DNA of 64,000 nt from an uncultured Flavobacteriaceae bacterium (GCA_905479625.1 CAJQNF010000045.1:26143-90142); one strand, 5' to 3'; positions 35,499-45,721 are shown, numbered from the stretch's first letter. A program made the numbers and translations. Notes: a model not told the origin generated them from the letters alone.

Positions 35499-36875
35499 AT
35501 GAAAAAAGTAATTATTTCGAGCCTTCTTGTTATGGGATTAGCATTTACCTTTACAAGTTGTAGCGATGACAACAAAGATTCATCATCCTGCTTTAATGGT
35601 ATTCAGGACGGAACAGAAACTGGAGTAGACTGTGGTGGACCAGATTGTGCTCCATGTCCGACTTGTGATGATGGCATTCAAAATGGAGGAGAAACAGGTG
35701 TAGACTGTGGTGGACCAGATTGTGCCCCATGTACAGGACTTGTAGTGAAAGCAGGTCTTTTGACGGCAAATGAAAAATGGACCAGTAACAATATCTATCA
35801 ATTAGCCGGTAAGGTTGTCGTTGATGATGGTATTACTCTTGAAATTGAGCCCGGAACCATAATTAAAGGACAGCAAGGAATAGGATCATTGGCATCCGCT
35901 CTAATTGTAGCCAGAGGAGGTAAGATCATGGCAATGGGAACTGCAGAGAGCCCGATTGTATTTACGTCGGTTCAAGATAATATTTCTGTAGGAGAAAAGG
36001 CCGGTACTAACCTTGGCGAGGAGGATCAAGGTCTTTGGGGAGGTGTTTTGATCCTGGGATATGCTCCTGGTTCATTTAAAGGAGATGTAACTGAGGTTCA
36101 GATCGAAGGAATTCCTGCTGGAGACACCTATGGTCTTTACGGCGGAGATGATCCTCTAGATAACTCCGGAGTATTCGAATATGTTTCCATCCGTCATGGT
36201 GGTGCTTTGATTGGAGAAGGTAATGAGATCAATGGATTGACTTTAGGCGCTGTTGGGTCAGGTACTGTGATCAACAATATAGAAGTTGTAGCCAATGTAG
36301 ATGATGGCGTTGAATATTTTGGAGGAACTGTAAATACTGAAAATATATTGGTATGGGCTCAGGGAGATGACGGGTTAGACATTGACCAGGCTTATAGTGG
36401 AACAATAAGCAACTCTGTTGTGATTTTAGGAAATAATTCTGACCATGGTTTGGAAATCGACGGACCTGAAGGAGCTCTTGAAGGCAGCTATGTGTTGAAC
36501 AATATTACACTTATTGGAAACTTGGATACTCCGGGTGGACAATACGCTGACCACAGAGCCCTGGCAATGGGTCAGGACAATAATATCTATGCCTATGGAT
36601 TTAAGGATGCTGCTAATATAGAGTTAGACAACAATGGTGTATCTCAAAACTTTTTGGATGGTAAACTAAGTTTTTCAAACTGGGAAGTTGTTGGATTTGA
36701 TAACGCCATATTTGTGGAGAAAACAGCTGACAATGAGGATAAGATCATTCTTGACCCAGACTTTACAACAAGAGCTGCTGCCTGGACAGCTCAAGTTGAG
36801 ATGGGAGCCAATACGGTTGGAGCAAATCTGGGAGATTTTAACTGGACCTACGCGAAAGGGAAAGGTGCTTTCTAA
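35499..36875 (+). CDS. Predicted lipoprotein with tandem Cys-rich repeats and beta-helix-like domain
   Basis: ATG 35499 (MKKVIISSLLVMGLAFTFTSCSDD lipobox) favoured over track start 35457; two 25-aa repeats ending ETGVDCGGPDCAPC; body rich in 'TLEIEPGTIIKGQQGIGSLASALIVARGGKIMAMGTAESPIVFTS'. Confidence 0.85.
   Translation: MKKVIISSLLVMGLAFTFTSCSDDNKDSSSCFNGIQDGTETGVDCGGPDCAPCPTCDDGIQNGGETGVDCGGPDCAPCTGLVVKAGLLTANEKWTSNNIYQLAGKVVVDDGITLEIEPGTIIKGQQGIGSLASALIVARGGKIMAMGTAESPIVFTSVQDNISVGEKAGTNLGEEDQGLWGGVLILGYAPGSFKGDVTEVQIEGIPAGDTYGLYGGDDPLDNSGVFEYVSIRHGGALIGEGNEINGLTLGAVGSGTVINNIEVVANVDDGVEYFGGTVNTENILVWAQGDDGLDIDQAYSGTISNSVVILGNNSDHGLEIDGPEGALEGSYVLNNITLIGNLDTPGGQYADHRALAMGQDNNIYAYGFKDAANIELDNNGVSQNFLDGKLSFSNWEVVGFDNAIFVEKTADNEDKIILDPDFTTRAAAWTAQVEMGANTVGANLGDFNWTYAKGKGAF
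35625..35732 (+). repeat. Direct 33-bp repeat, one mismatch, 75-bp period, inside lipoprotein CDS
   Basis: GTAGACTGTGGTGGACCAGATTGTGC(T/C)CCATGT at 35625-35657 and 35700-35732. Confidence 0.9.
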
Positions 36876-36903
36876 TATTATGTAACAAAAGAAACGAAAC
36901 AAT

Positions 36904-36936
36904 CAATTGCTCATCTTTTTTTAAGATGGGCAATTG
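36904..36936 (+). terminator. Intra-operon hairpin between lipoprotein and TonB-dependent receptor
   Basis: caattgctcatctt-ttttt-aagatgggcaattg, 14-bp stem with one G-U. Confidence 0.6.
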
Positions 36937-36964
36937 TTATACAAAAACGATAAGAAAGATAGTA

Positions 36965-39787
36965 ATGAAGAATCAATTTTTATACCTGATCATATTTGCT
37001 TTGATAAGTAATGTGATCTATTCACAATCTGGTGAACTATCAGGTAAAATAATGGATAAGGAATACAATGATATCCTTCCTTTTGCCAATGTGATAGTTA
37101 AGGAAACCGGAGGAGGTACAACCACCGATTTTGAAGGAAATTATAGTATTAGACTTGATGAAGGGGTCTATACCGTGTCATTTTCTTTTATTGGTTATGA
37201 AACCATAGAAATTTCCGGAGTTGAAATAAAAGCGGGGGAAACCACCACTTTGAATTCAAGTATCGGCCCTTTGTCGAATGAATTGGAAGAAGTTGTTGTA
37301 AGGGCTACGACCGCAGAAAACACAGAAGCATCTCTACTGAACGTGCAGAAAAAATCGATAAACCTACTTGACGGTATTTCGGCTCAAACTTTTAGTAAGA
37401 TCGGAGCAAGTAATTCAGCAAGTGCCGTTAAAAGTGTGCCAGGTGTATCTGTTCAAGGAGGTAAATACGTGTATGTAAGAGGTTTGGGAGACCGTTATAC
37501 CAAATCGATTTTAAATGGGATTGATATTCCGGGGTTGGATCCTGACAGAAATACAATACAAATGGATATTTTTCCTACCAATATTTTGGACAATATCCAG
37601 GTTGTAAAATCATTTACGGCTGATTATCCTGCCGATTTTACCGGAGGTGTTGTAAATATTATAACTAGAGATTTTCCTAATAAAGAAGAATATAGCGTAT
37701 CTGTAGGTGCAGAATACAATCCGAATATGCACTTTAATAGTAACTACCTGGGTTCGGGTAAAAGCAATTCAGAACTGCTTGGATTTGACAGTGGGTTGAG
37801 ATCTAATCCTATTCCCCAGGATATCAGTATTCCTCCACCATCTGCCCAGAATCCTGCAACATCCTATTGGACTTCTCAATTCAACCCGGAAATGAAGGCC
37901 AAGAGAGAGACTAGTTTTATGAATACGAATTTTGGTCTTACGGCGGGGAATTTATACGACGTTGGTAAAGTCGGAAACAAATTGGGTTACCAGTTCGCAG
38001 GATCCTATCGCAACGATTATATTTATTATGAAGATTATAAAAACGGGAACTGGAGAAAGTTCGCTGACAAATCGATCAATGAGATGGATCCCGATAAACT
38101 TCAGAATGGTGACCTTGCCAAGAATAATGTGCTTTGGAATGTGCTGGCAGGACTTACCTTTAAGACAGACAAAAGTAAGTATAAGCTGTCAGGCCTGCAT
38201 ATCCAGAATGGGGTTTCAACAGCCGGGTATTTGCGCCAAGAGATTTTATTCTCTGACGCCGTAACTGTCTTCAAGGACAACCTGGAGTATACGCAAAGTC
38301 AAATCACTAACATCTTGTTGAATGGAAAGCACTCAAATGATGACGGATCATGGAACATCGAGTGGAAAGTATCGCCAACCCTGTCAAAGATCAATGACAA
38401 GGATATAAGGGTTGCTCCTTTTGAATTTGAAGAAGATACAGGAGAATACTTTCTCAGTCCAAGTTCTGCTGGTAGCCCGTTGAGAATATGGAGAGATTTG
38501 GAAGAGGTTAACCTGGTAGGTAAGCTTGATTTTACTAAGCGACATGATCTGTTTGGCAATAGTGCCCGACTGCTTTTTGGAGGTCAGTACACCTACAAAC
38601 AAAGGGACTTTACAATTCAACAATATCAAGTGAGATATCAGGGGGGAGCAGGAGTTGAATTTGGAGGTGATGCAGATGAAATTTTGAATCCTCAAAACCT
38701 TTGGACGGTCAACACGCGCCGCGGAACTTTTGCAGAAGGAAATTTTGAGCCCACGAATACCTTTGACGCAAATCAGAATGTTGCTGCTGCTTATGTTTCA
38801 GAAGAGTTTCAGATCACTGATAAATTGAAGTCGACTATCGGTCTTCGTTTTGAAAAATTTGACCTTTACTATACTGGAACCAACAACCAGGGGAACGTAG
38901 TCCTGGACAATGAAAAAATCCTCGATAAATCAGATTTTTTCCCATCAGCAAACTTTATATACGCTCTGAATGATGAGTCAAATGTAAGATTGGCTTATGG
39001 TCGTACAACGGCAAGACCTTCCTTTAAAGAAGCTTCGATCACACAGATTTTCGACCCGATCTCTAGTACTACATTTAATGGTAATATTGAGTTGCAACCC
39101 ACCTATGTGAACAACCTAGATTTGAGATGGGAACGATTTAGTGAAAAGGCTCAAATGTTCGCTGTAAGTGTATTCTATAAGGATTTCAAAGATCCCATTG
39201 AATTGTCTTACTTTCTTTCAGCCTCTGATCAGTTTATACCTGTGAATACAGATAAGGCTCAGGTTTATGGAGCTGAATTTGAAATTAGACGGAACTTGGG
39301 TTTTATCGGTGGAGATAGCTGGGAAGACTTAAGTTTTAATTTGAACTTTTCTGTCATTCAGTCTGAATTGAAAATGTCTGAAGCTGAATACGAAAGAAGG
39401 CTATTGAGTGCGCGTGATGGTGAAACCATCAGTGATACTCGTGAAATGCAAGGTCAATCGCCATATTTGATAAACTTTGGATTCAATTATGCCAATGATG
39501 ATAACGGATGGCAATCTAGCTTATATTACAATGTTCAGGGGAAAACGCTGCAAGTGGTTGGTACTGGGGACGTACCTGATGCCTATACCATTCCGTTTCA
39601 TAGCCTGGATTTTATCTTGAACAAGAGTTTTGGCGAGGACAATAATTCAAACATCAGTTTTAAGGTTAAAAACTTGCTTGACAGTCAGAGAGAGGTGAGA
39701 TATCAGTCTTATCAAGCTGAAGATCAAATCTTTTCCAGCTTTAGTCCCGGGAGAGGAATTTCTCTGGGTTACACTTACAGATTCTAA
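36965..39787 (+). CDS. TonB-dependent receptor with carboxypeptidase-regulatory-like N-domain
   Basis: Signal peptide from ATG 36965 (MKNQFLYLIIFALISNVIYSQ); 'GKIMDKEYNDILPFANVIVKETGGGTTTDFEGNYSI'; 'VKSVPGVSVQGGKYVYVRGLGDRYTKSILNGIDIPGLDPDRNTIQMDIFPTNILDNIQVVKSFTADYPADFTGGVVNI'; terminal F. Confidence 0.95.
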   Translation: MKNQFLYLIIFALISNVIYSQSGELSGKIMDKEYNDILPFANVIVKETGGGTTTDFEGNYSIRLDEGVYTVSFSFIGYETIEISGVEIKAGETTTLNSSIGPLSNELEEVVVRATTAENTEASLLNVQKKSINLLDGISAQTFSKIGASNSASAVKSVPGVSVQGGKYVYVRGLGDRYTKSILNGIDIPGLDPDRNTIQMDIFPTNILDNIQVVKSFTADYPADFTGGVVNIITRDFPNKEEYSVSVGAEYNPNMHFNSNYLGSGKSNSELLGFDSGLRSNPIPQDISIPPPSAQNPATSYWTSQFNPEMKAKRETSFMNTNFGLTAGNLYDVGKVGNKLGYQFAGSYRNDYIYYEDYKNGNWRKFADKSINEMDPDKLQNGDLAKNNVLWNVLAGLTFKTDKSKYKLSGLHIQNGVSTAGYLRQEILFSDAVTVFKDNLEYTQSQITNILLNGKHSNDDGSWNIEWKVSPTLSKINDKDIRVAPFEFEEDTGEYFLSPSSAGSPLRIWRDLEEVNLVGKLDFTKRHDLFGNSARLLFGGQYTYKQRDFTIQQYQVRYQGGAGVEFGGDADEILNPQNLWTVNTRRGTFAEGNFEPTNTFDANQNVAAAYVSEEFQITDKLKSTIGLRFEKFDLYYTGTNNQGNVVLDNEKILDKSDFFPSANFIYALNDESNVRLAYGRTTARPSFKEASITQIFDPISSTTFNGNIELQPTYVNNLDLRWERFSEKAQMFAVSVFYKDFKDPIELSYFLSASDQFIPVNTDKAQVYGAEFEIRRNLGFIGGDSWEDLSFNLNFSVIQSELKMSEAEYERRLLSARDGETISDTREMQGQSPYLINFGFNYANDDNGWQSSLYYNVQGKTLQVVGTGDVPDAYTIPFHSLDFILNKSFGEDNNSNISFKVKNLLDSQREVRYQSYQAEDQIFSSFSPGRGISLGYTYRF

Positions 39788-39825
39788 TAAATTTAAATGC
39801 CTTGTTAAGGAGGCTTTATCGACTT

Positions 39826-39858
39826 AAAAACCCTTTTGATTCATCAAAAGGGTTTTTT
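39826..39858. terminator. Bidirectional terminator between convergent TonB receptor and ABC-F genes
   Basis: aaaaacccttttgat-tc-atcaaaagggttttt. Confidence 0.88.
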
Positions 39859-39893
39859 ATTTTATCAATGAAGGAGTTTTTTATTGCTTGTAA

Positions 39894-41753
39894 CTAACCC
39901 TCCATTTTTTCGGATAATTCAAGCCATCTTTCCTCCTTAACCTCTAAATCTGAAATAATATGCTGTAATTTTAGTGAAGTTTCTTCAATGTTTTCGGGCG
40001 CTATTTCATTGCTTGAAAACTGTAATTCAATGTCAGCTTTTTTTCTTTCAAGGCTGGCAATGTCTTTTTCAAGTTTACCAAATTCTCGTTTTTCCGTATG
40101 AGATAATTGATTAGTTCCAGGGTCAGTTTTTCTACTGTCTTCTTTTTTTACTTTCTGACTGCTTTCAGCAGGCTTTGAATCTTCGTAAGTTCTGTAATCT
40201 GAATAATTCCCAGGAAAGCCGTTGATCACTCCTGCTCCTTCAAAAACAAATAATTGATCTACAATTCGATCCATGAAATAACGATCATGCGATATGACAA
40301 TCAGGTTTCCAGGAAAGTCCAGGAGAAAATTTTCCAAAACTTGTAGGGTAACGATGTCAAGGTCATTGGTGGGCTCATCAAGGATCAAAAAATTAGGATT
40401 CTGTATCAACACTGTACAGAGAAATAACCTTTTTAACTCTCCTCCCGATAATTTTTCTACAAAGTCATACTGTTTCTTTCGGTCAAATAGAAAGCGTTCC
40501 AATAGCTGTCCTGCACTGATGGCCTTTCCTTTGGCCAATGGGATATACTCCCCATATTCCTTGATCACTTCAATAACTTTCTGCCCTTCTTTAATGCTGA
40601 TGCCACCTTGAGAGTAATAACCAAATTTAATGGTATCACCAATGACTACCTTTCCAGAATCTGGTGAAAGGCCGCCAGTTAGAAGATTGACAAATGTTGA
40701 TTTACCGGTACCGTTTTTCCCAATGATACCAATGCGCTCACCTCTCTTAAAAACATAGTCAAATTTATTGATCAATAAATTATCACCAAAAGCCTTAGAA
40801 ATATGATGTAGCTCAACAACTTTGCTTCCTAGTCGTTCCATTTGGATTTCGAGTTGCACCTTGTGATCCTGTCTTCTTTGATGCGCAACTTCCTTGATTT
40901 GATAGAAGTCATCAATTCGGGATTTTGACTTAGTGGTTCTTGCTTTGGGTTGCCTACGCATCCAGTCAAGTTCTTTTTTAAATAGATTTTTGGCCTTAGA
41001 AACGGTAGTCTGCTCGGCTGTGATTCGCTCTTCTTTTTTCTCAAGAAAATAAGAGTAGTTTCCTTTATACCTATGCATTTTTCCATGATCCAATTCAAGA
41101 ATATCATTACATACTCTATCTAGAAAATACCGATCATGTGTGACCATAAACAGTGTTGTATTGGTTTTTTTAAGGTATTGTTCCAACCATTCTATCATTT
41201 CAAGGTCGAGATGATTGGTCGGTTCATCCAAAATAAGTAGATCGGGCTGATCGAGCAAAATAATAGCAAGAGCCAGTCTTTTTTTCTGACCACCTGACAG
41301 TAATCCTACTTTCTTATCGAGCTCATTTAATTTTAATTTGAAAAGAATTTGTTTATACTGGGTTTCAAAGTCCCAGGCATTTTTTTGCTCCATCAGGTCG
41401 AATGCTTTTTGATAAGCATCAGCATCATCCGGGTGTTTCAGCGCCTTTTCATATTGTTCAACGATTTTTAAGGTCTCATTGTCTGAATCAAATATGGTTT
41501 CTTCTATAGTTAGCTCCTCGTTAAGTTCTTCCTTCTGAGAGAGGTAAGAAACTTTTATATCTTTTCGGATGATAATATTACCCTGATCAGGTGTTTCATC
41601 ACCTGCAATAATATTAAGTAAAGTGGTTTTACCCGTTCCATTCTTAGCTACAAACCCTATTTTTTGATCCTTATTGATCCCAAAAGAAATCCCTTCAAAC
41701 AACATTCTATCTCCAAAAGATTTGGAAATATTCTCAACAGATAAATAATTCAC
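39894..41753 (-). CDS. ABC-F family ATP-binding protein
   Basis: Two ATPase domains (GKNGTGKSTFVNLL; LSGGQKKRLALAIILLDQPDLLILDEPTNHLD; LSGGELKRLFLCTVLIQNPNFLILDEPTNDLD), no TMs. Confidence 0.96.
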   Translation of the reverse strand: MNYLSVENISKSFGDRMLFEGISFGINKDQKIGFVAKNGTGKTTLLNIIAGDETPDQGNIIIRKDIKVSYLSQKEELNEELTIEETIFDSDNETLKIVEQYEKALKHPDDADAYQKAFDLMEQKNAWDFETQYKQILFKLKLNELDKKVGLLSGGQKKRLALAIILLDQPDLLILDEPTNHLDLEMIEWLEQYLKKTNTTLFMVTHDRYFLDRVCNDILELDHGKMHRYKGNYSYFLEKKEERITAEQTTVSKAKNLFKKELDWMRRQPKARTTKSKSRIDDFYQIKEVAHQRRQDHKVQLEIQMERLGSKVVELHHISKAFGDNLLINKFDYVFKRGERIGIIGKNGTGKSTFVNLLTGGLSPDSGKVVIGDTIKFGYYSQGGISIKEGQKVIEVIKEYGEYIPLAKGKAISAGQLLERFLFDRKKQYDFVEKLSGGELKRLFLCTVLIQNPNFLILDEPTNDLDIVTLQVLENFLLDFPGNLIVISHDRYFMDRIVDQLFVFEGAGVINGFPGNYSDYRTYEDSKPAESSQKVKKEDSRKTDPGTNQLSHTEKREFGKLEKDIASLERKKADIELQFSSNEIAPENIEETSLKLQHIISDLEVKEERWLELSEKMEG

Positions 41754-41832
41754 TTAGGTAATTTTTAGCAATGGTTAGTCTTTGGATTGACTCTTTGCGA
41801 GCGGTTCAAAGATATGAAAGGTTAAGAGATTG

Positions 41833-42399
41833 TTAGCCCTTAAATTGAGAAACAAAATCTTTCTGATACTGATCCCATTGTTCCTGAGTATTGATCTTTT
41901 CATGGTCATTATTCAAAAACAGTTTCAAATATAATTCCAATTGGTTGGGGGTTTTATAACCGGGAACCGGAAGCAAGGTTTCTCCACTTTCGTTAAAGAA
42001 AACAATTGTTGGGTAGGCTGTAATTTGTAATGCCCCGGCTAATTGATGTTGGGCATTTCTGCCACTCCTGCTAGGATCATAATCAGGATTTTGAAACAGA
42101 TTATCTTTAAAATTGATCTTACTGTTCCCTTCTGCATTAAACTTTACGGCATAATAATGTTCATTCACATACTTGACAACATCCTTATTTTGAAAAGTGT
42201 TTTTATCAAGCATTTTACAGGGTCCACACCAAGTGGTATAAACATCCATCATGATTTTCTTTGGAGTTATGGCCTGTGCAGCTTCCGCTTCTTCCAGACT
42301 CATCCAATTGATCTTTTCTTTTTGCGCTGCTGCAGATAAGGTAAATAATACCACTGCTAATGTAAAAACAATCTTCTTCATTTTATCCAAATTATTCAA
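41833..42399 (-). CDS. Thioredoxin-family periplasmic protein
   Basis: Signal peptide; DVYTTWCGPCKMLDKNTFQ. Confidence 0.92.
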   Translation of the reverse strand: MNNLDKMKKIVFTLAVVLFTLSAAAQKEKINWMSLEEAEAAQAITPKKIMMDVYTTWCGPCKMLDKNTFQNKDVVKYVNEHYYAVKFNAEGNSKINFKDNLFQNPDYDPSRSGRNAQHQLAGALQITAYPTIVFFNESGETLLPVPGYKTPNQLELYLKLFLNNDHEKINTQEQWDQYQKDFVSQFKG

Positions 42400-42488
42400 T
42401 GCCTTAGTAGCTATAATTATGCAAAATTACAGAATAGGATCTTAAATTTTGTTAAAAGTTCCAATATTCAAACATTTTTTTACCCTAA

Positions 42489-44264
42489 TTATTTTACACC
42501 GTGCATTAATTTTTTAAGTAAAGGATTGAGCATAATGGATAAGAACCCAACTCCGATAGGAATGAGAGTAAAGATCAAAAAGAACGAACTCAATGAATAT
42601 TCCTCAGAAATTTTGTCGATCAAACCACCCATAGTCCCGGCAGTTTTCTGACCAATCGCTATTGCTAAATACCAGATACCAAACATAAATCCAATCATAC
42701 GAGCTGGTACGAGCTTACTTAAATAAGAAAGTCCTACAGGTGATAGGCAGAGTTCACCCATCGTATGTAGGAGATAAGCCAGGATCAGGAAAATCATGCT
42801 AACAGAGGCTGTTTTGGCTCCTGAAGGAATATTCGCAGTACCAAAAGCAAGAATTGCAAACCCTAGTCCAAGTAATATAAGCCCTAGTCCATATTTCATA
42901 GCAGCACTTGGATTGTATTTACTTTCCCACCATTTAGAAAAGAAAGGAGCAAGTGTGATGATAAAAAACGAATTCAATATGCCAAACCAAGATGCCGGAG
43001 CTTCGGTAGTGTCTTTACTAAACTCTCTATTAATTTTCCAACTCACAATTAGCCATAGACCTAAAAAAGCAATACCTAAAATAATGTTTGAATAAGGAAT
43101 TTTAGCATATGTTTTTTTGAATAATAAAAATAGTACCCAAGTTATAATCGCCAAAGGACCAACTGTTAGTACTGAATCTACTATTTTGAAAATCATTGCG
43201 GATGCACCGGTTAAATTTCTCGCCGTATAGTCTCTTGCAAAAATCGTCATAGAGCCTAAAGATTGTTCAAAAGCGGCAAAAAAGAATACAGTAAAGAGTC
43301 CAAAAATGGCAACTGCGATAATGCGATCTCTTACGACTCTTTCGTATCTGCTAACTCTGGAAATCAAGAGGTATAGAAACATAACTAATCCTGACAGTAT
43401 TGTTACTGTTGACCCATCGTAATCACCTACGGAGAAGTTAAGAAAACCAGAACCACTTACTTTTGACATCGGGTCATTAAAGAGATACAGCAGTCCGCAT
43501 AAAGATGAAAGAGTGATAAGTATTTTATCAAGAGAGGTAAAAGGATTTAATTTTTCTGCTTTTTCAGATTTATTTTCAACTGTTTCATTCTCTTTTCTTA
43601 ATTTTTCTGATGCAGCTATTACACTTGGTCTTGCCCCGATATTTCCAAACAAATTTTTAGCCAACAAGAATTGAAGCATCCCTAAAAACATAAAAATTCC
43701 TGCCAAACCAAAGCCATAACTCCAACCTAAATTTTCAGCTAAGTAACCGCAAAGCATCATACCGAAAAAAGCACCGGCGTTAACCCCCATATAAAAAATG
43801 GTGTAGGCACCGTCCTTTTTGGACTCTTTTCCCTTATACATCGTAGAAATAATGGATGTAATATTCGGTTTAAAGAAACCAGTTCCTATTACAAGTAATG
43901 CCAGTCCCAGATATAATGAAAATTGTGTTTCAAAAACCATGGATAGGTGACCAAGCGTCATAATGATACAGCCAATGACAACCGCCCATTTATATCCTGT
44001 ATACTTGTCTGCAATAAACCCGCCAATAATTGGCGTTAAATATAGTAATGAAGCATAGGTGCCGATTAATGCCAGGGCATGTTCTCTTGGCCATTCCCAA
44101 CCGGGATTATCTCCTACTAATGGGGCCGTTAAAAAAAGGACCAGTAAAATACGCATACCATAGAACGAAAAACGTTCCCACATTTCGGTAAAAAACAAAA
44201 CAAACAAACCTGCCGGATGTCCTAAAACCTTGTCTTTAAATAAATTTTCTATATCAGTGTTCAT
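42489..44264 (-). CDS. POT-family proton-dependent oligopeptide transporter
   Basis: GLFVLFFTEMWERFSFYGMRILLVLFL; GGFIADKYTGYKWAVVIGCIIMTLGH; FYMGVNAGAFFG. Confidence 0.95.
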   Translation of the reverse strand: MNTDIENLFKDKVLGHPAGLFVLFFTEMWERFSFYGMRILLVLFLTAPLVGDNPGWEWPREHALALIGTYASLLYLTPIIGGFIADKYTGYKWAVVIGCIIMTLGHLSMVFETQFSLYLGLALLVIGTGFFKPNITSIISTMYKGKESKKDGAYTIFYMGVNAGAFFGMMLCGYLAENLGWSYGFGLAGIFMFLGMLQFLLAKNLFGNIGARPSVIAASEKLRKENETVENKSEKAEKLNPFTSLDKILITLSSLCGLLYLFNDPMSKVSGSGFLNFSVGDYDGSTVTILSGLVMFLYLLISRVSRYERVVRDRIIAVAIFGLFTVFFFAAFEQSLGSMTIFARDYTARNLTGASAMIFKIVDSVLTVGPLAIITWVLFLLFKKTYAKIPYSNIILGIAFLGLWLIVSWKINREFSKDTTEAPASWFGILNSFFIITLAPFFSKWWESKYNPSAAMKYGLGLILLGLGFAILAFGTANIPSGAKTASVSMIFLILAYLLHTMGELCLSPVGLSYLSKLVPARMIGFMFGIWYLAIAIGQKTAGTMGGLIDKISEEYSLSSFFLIFTLIPIGVGFLSIMLNPLLKKLMHGVK

Positions 44265-44280
44265 ATGTATGGTTTTAAAA

Positions 44281-44314
44281 ATCCCCTTTAAAGAAGTATC
44301 TTCTTAAAGGGGAT
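44281..44314 (-). terminator. Hairpin between the two POT transporter genes
   Basis: atcccctttaaagaag/cttcttaaaggggat (one bulge) followed on the minus strand by a short T-run. Confidence 0.6.
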
Positions 44315-44319
44315 GAATT

Positions 44320-45705
44320 TTAATTATCTGTTAATGCAATTTTTTCTTCTTCGGAAACTTCATGTTCATCATCTTCAGCACCATGCGTCAGTATTTCCAG
44401 TTTTTTTCTAAATATGAGCACTATGCTGCCAAAAACGATGCAGAATACCGCAATACCTGTAAATACTGTAAATTCTCCTAAGCCTTCAGCGGATTCTCCA
44501 AGCCAACCGGCCAATTTGTTGCCAAACCCGGTCATGGCAAAATAAATACCCATCATCAGGGAGCCATATTTTAAAGGAGCTAATTTTGTAATATAAGAAA
44601 GGGCAACCGGTGAAATACACAATTCACCTATTGTGTGCAATAAGTAAGCTAAAACGAGCCAGTACATAGCAGAAGAGCCGTCTGCTTCAAATTGTGACGC
44701 TGCTGCCGACATAAAAAAGAAACCTGTTCCCATAATGACCAATCCAATGATCATTTTAAATAGTGAAGTAGATAGTTTTCCCTGAAGTTTTTTCTTTGCC
44801 CAATAACCTGCAACCGTGGTGCCTAAAAAGATAATAAACATGGCATTTAAAGATTGAAACCAGGAAGCTGGGACTTCCCACCCCATCAACATTCTGTTCG
44901 TTTTTTCCTTGGCATAAATATTCATTAGTCCACCTGCCTGTTCAAAGGCACCCCAAAAAATAATCACCAATAAAAATGAGATCATAAGTACAATGATCCT
45001 GTCTTTTTCAATTTTTGTAAGCGGTTTTTTCATCGCCTCTTTTTCCGCAGTATTCTTAGAAACTCCGAGAAAATTCCCGACGTTCTTTAAATATTTTTGA
45101 CCAATAAGGTATTGTATTAATCCCATCGCCATTCCGATACCTGCCAAACCAAAACCATAATGCCATCCGTGCACTTCTCCCACATAACCAACAATTAAAC
45201 TCGATAAAAATGCACCTACATTGATCCCGATATAAAAGATGGTAAAACCTTTGTCCCTTCGAATATCTCCTTGTTTGTACAAGCCACCTACCATAGTTGA
45301 AATGTTAGGTTTTAACATGCCTACACCAGCCACAATCAAGCCTAATCCGGTATAAAAGGCCCAATATTCCTCTATAGCCAAAATACTGTGTCCAGCTACC
45401 AGAAGTATGCCACCGTATAACACTGATTTTTTTTGACCAAGAAATTTATCTGCTATCCATCCACCGGGAATCGAAGCCACATAAACCAACATAGTGTACC
45501 AACCATATAAGGCAAGTGCCTCTCCATTGGTCCATCCTAAACCAGGATTGGAATCTGTGGTAGCCTGAACTAAATACAATACAAGTATGGCCCGCATTCC
45601 ATAGTATGAAAAGCGCTCCCACATCTCCGTAAAAAAAAGTATAAAAAGCCCTACAGGATGCCCAAGAAATTCTCTTTGCTCCGGTGATTTTGTTATGGAT
45701 GCCAT
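44320..45705 (-). CDS. POT-family proton-dependent oligopeptide transporter
   Basis: GLFILFFTEMWERFSYYGMRAILVLYL; GGWIADKFLGQKKSVLYGGILLVAGHSILA; FYIGINVGAFLS. Confidence 0.95.
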   Translation of the reverse strand: MASITKSPEQREFLGHPVGLFILFFTEMWERFSYYGMRAILVLYLVQATTDSNPGLGWTNGEALALYGWYTMLVYVASIPGGWIADKFLGQKKSVLYGGILLVAGHSILAIEEYWAFYTGLGLIVAGVGMLKPNISTMVGGLYKQGDIRRDKGFTIFYIGINVGAFLSSLIVGYVGEVHGWHYGFGLAGIGMAMGLIQYLIGQKYLKNVGNFLGVSKNTAEKEAMKKPLTKIEKDRIIVLMISFLLVIIFWGAFEQAGGLMNIYAKEKTNRMLMGWEVPASWFQSLNAMFIIFLGTTVAGYWAKKKLQGKLSTSLFKMIIGLVIMGTGFFFMSAAASQFEADGSSAMYWLVLAYLLHTIGELCISPVALSYITKLAPLKYGSLMMGIYFAMTGFGNKLAGWLGESAEGLGEFTVFTGIAVFCIVFGSIVLIFRKKLEILTHGAEDDEHEVSEEEKIALTDN

Positions 45706-45721
45706 AAATTGTTGTTTAAAA

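Noticed and set aside
35583-35801. Minus-strand 72-aa ORF with TWSTIWSTTVY repeats
   Set aside because: Repetition is simply the complement of the Cys-rich repeats of the plus-strand lipoprotein.
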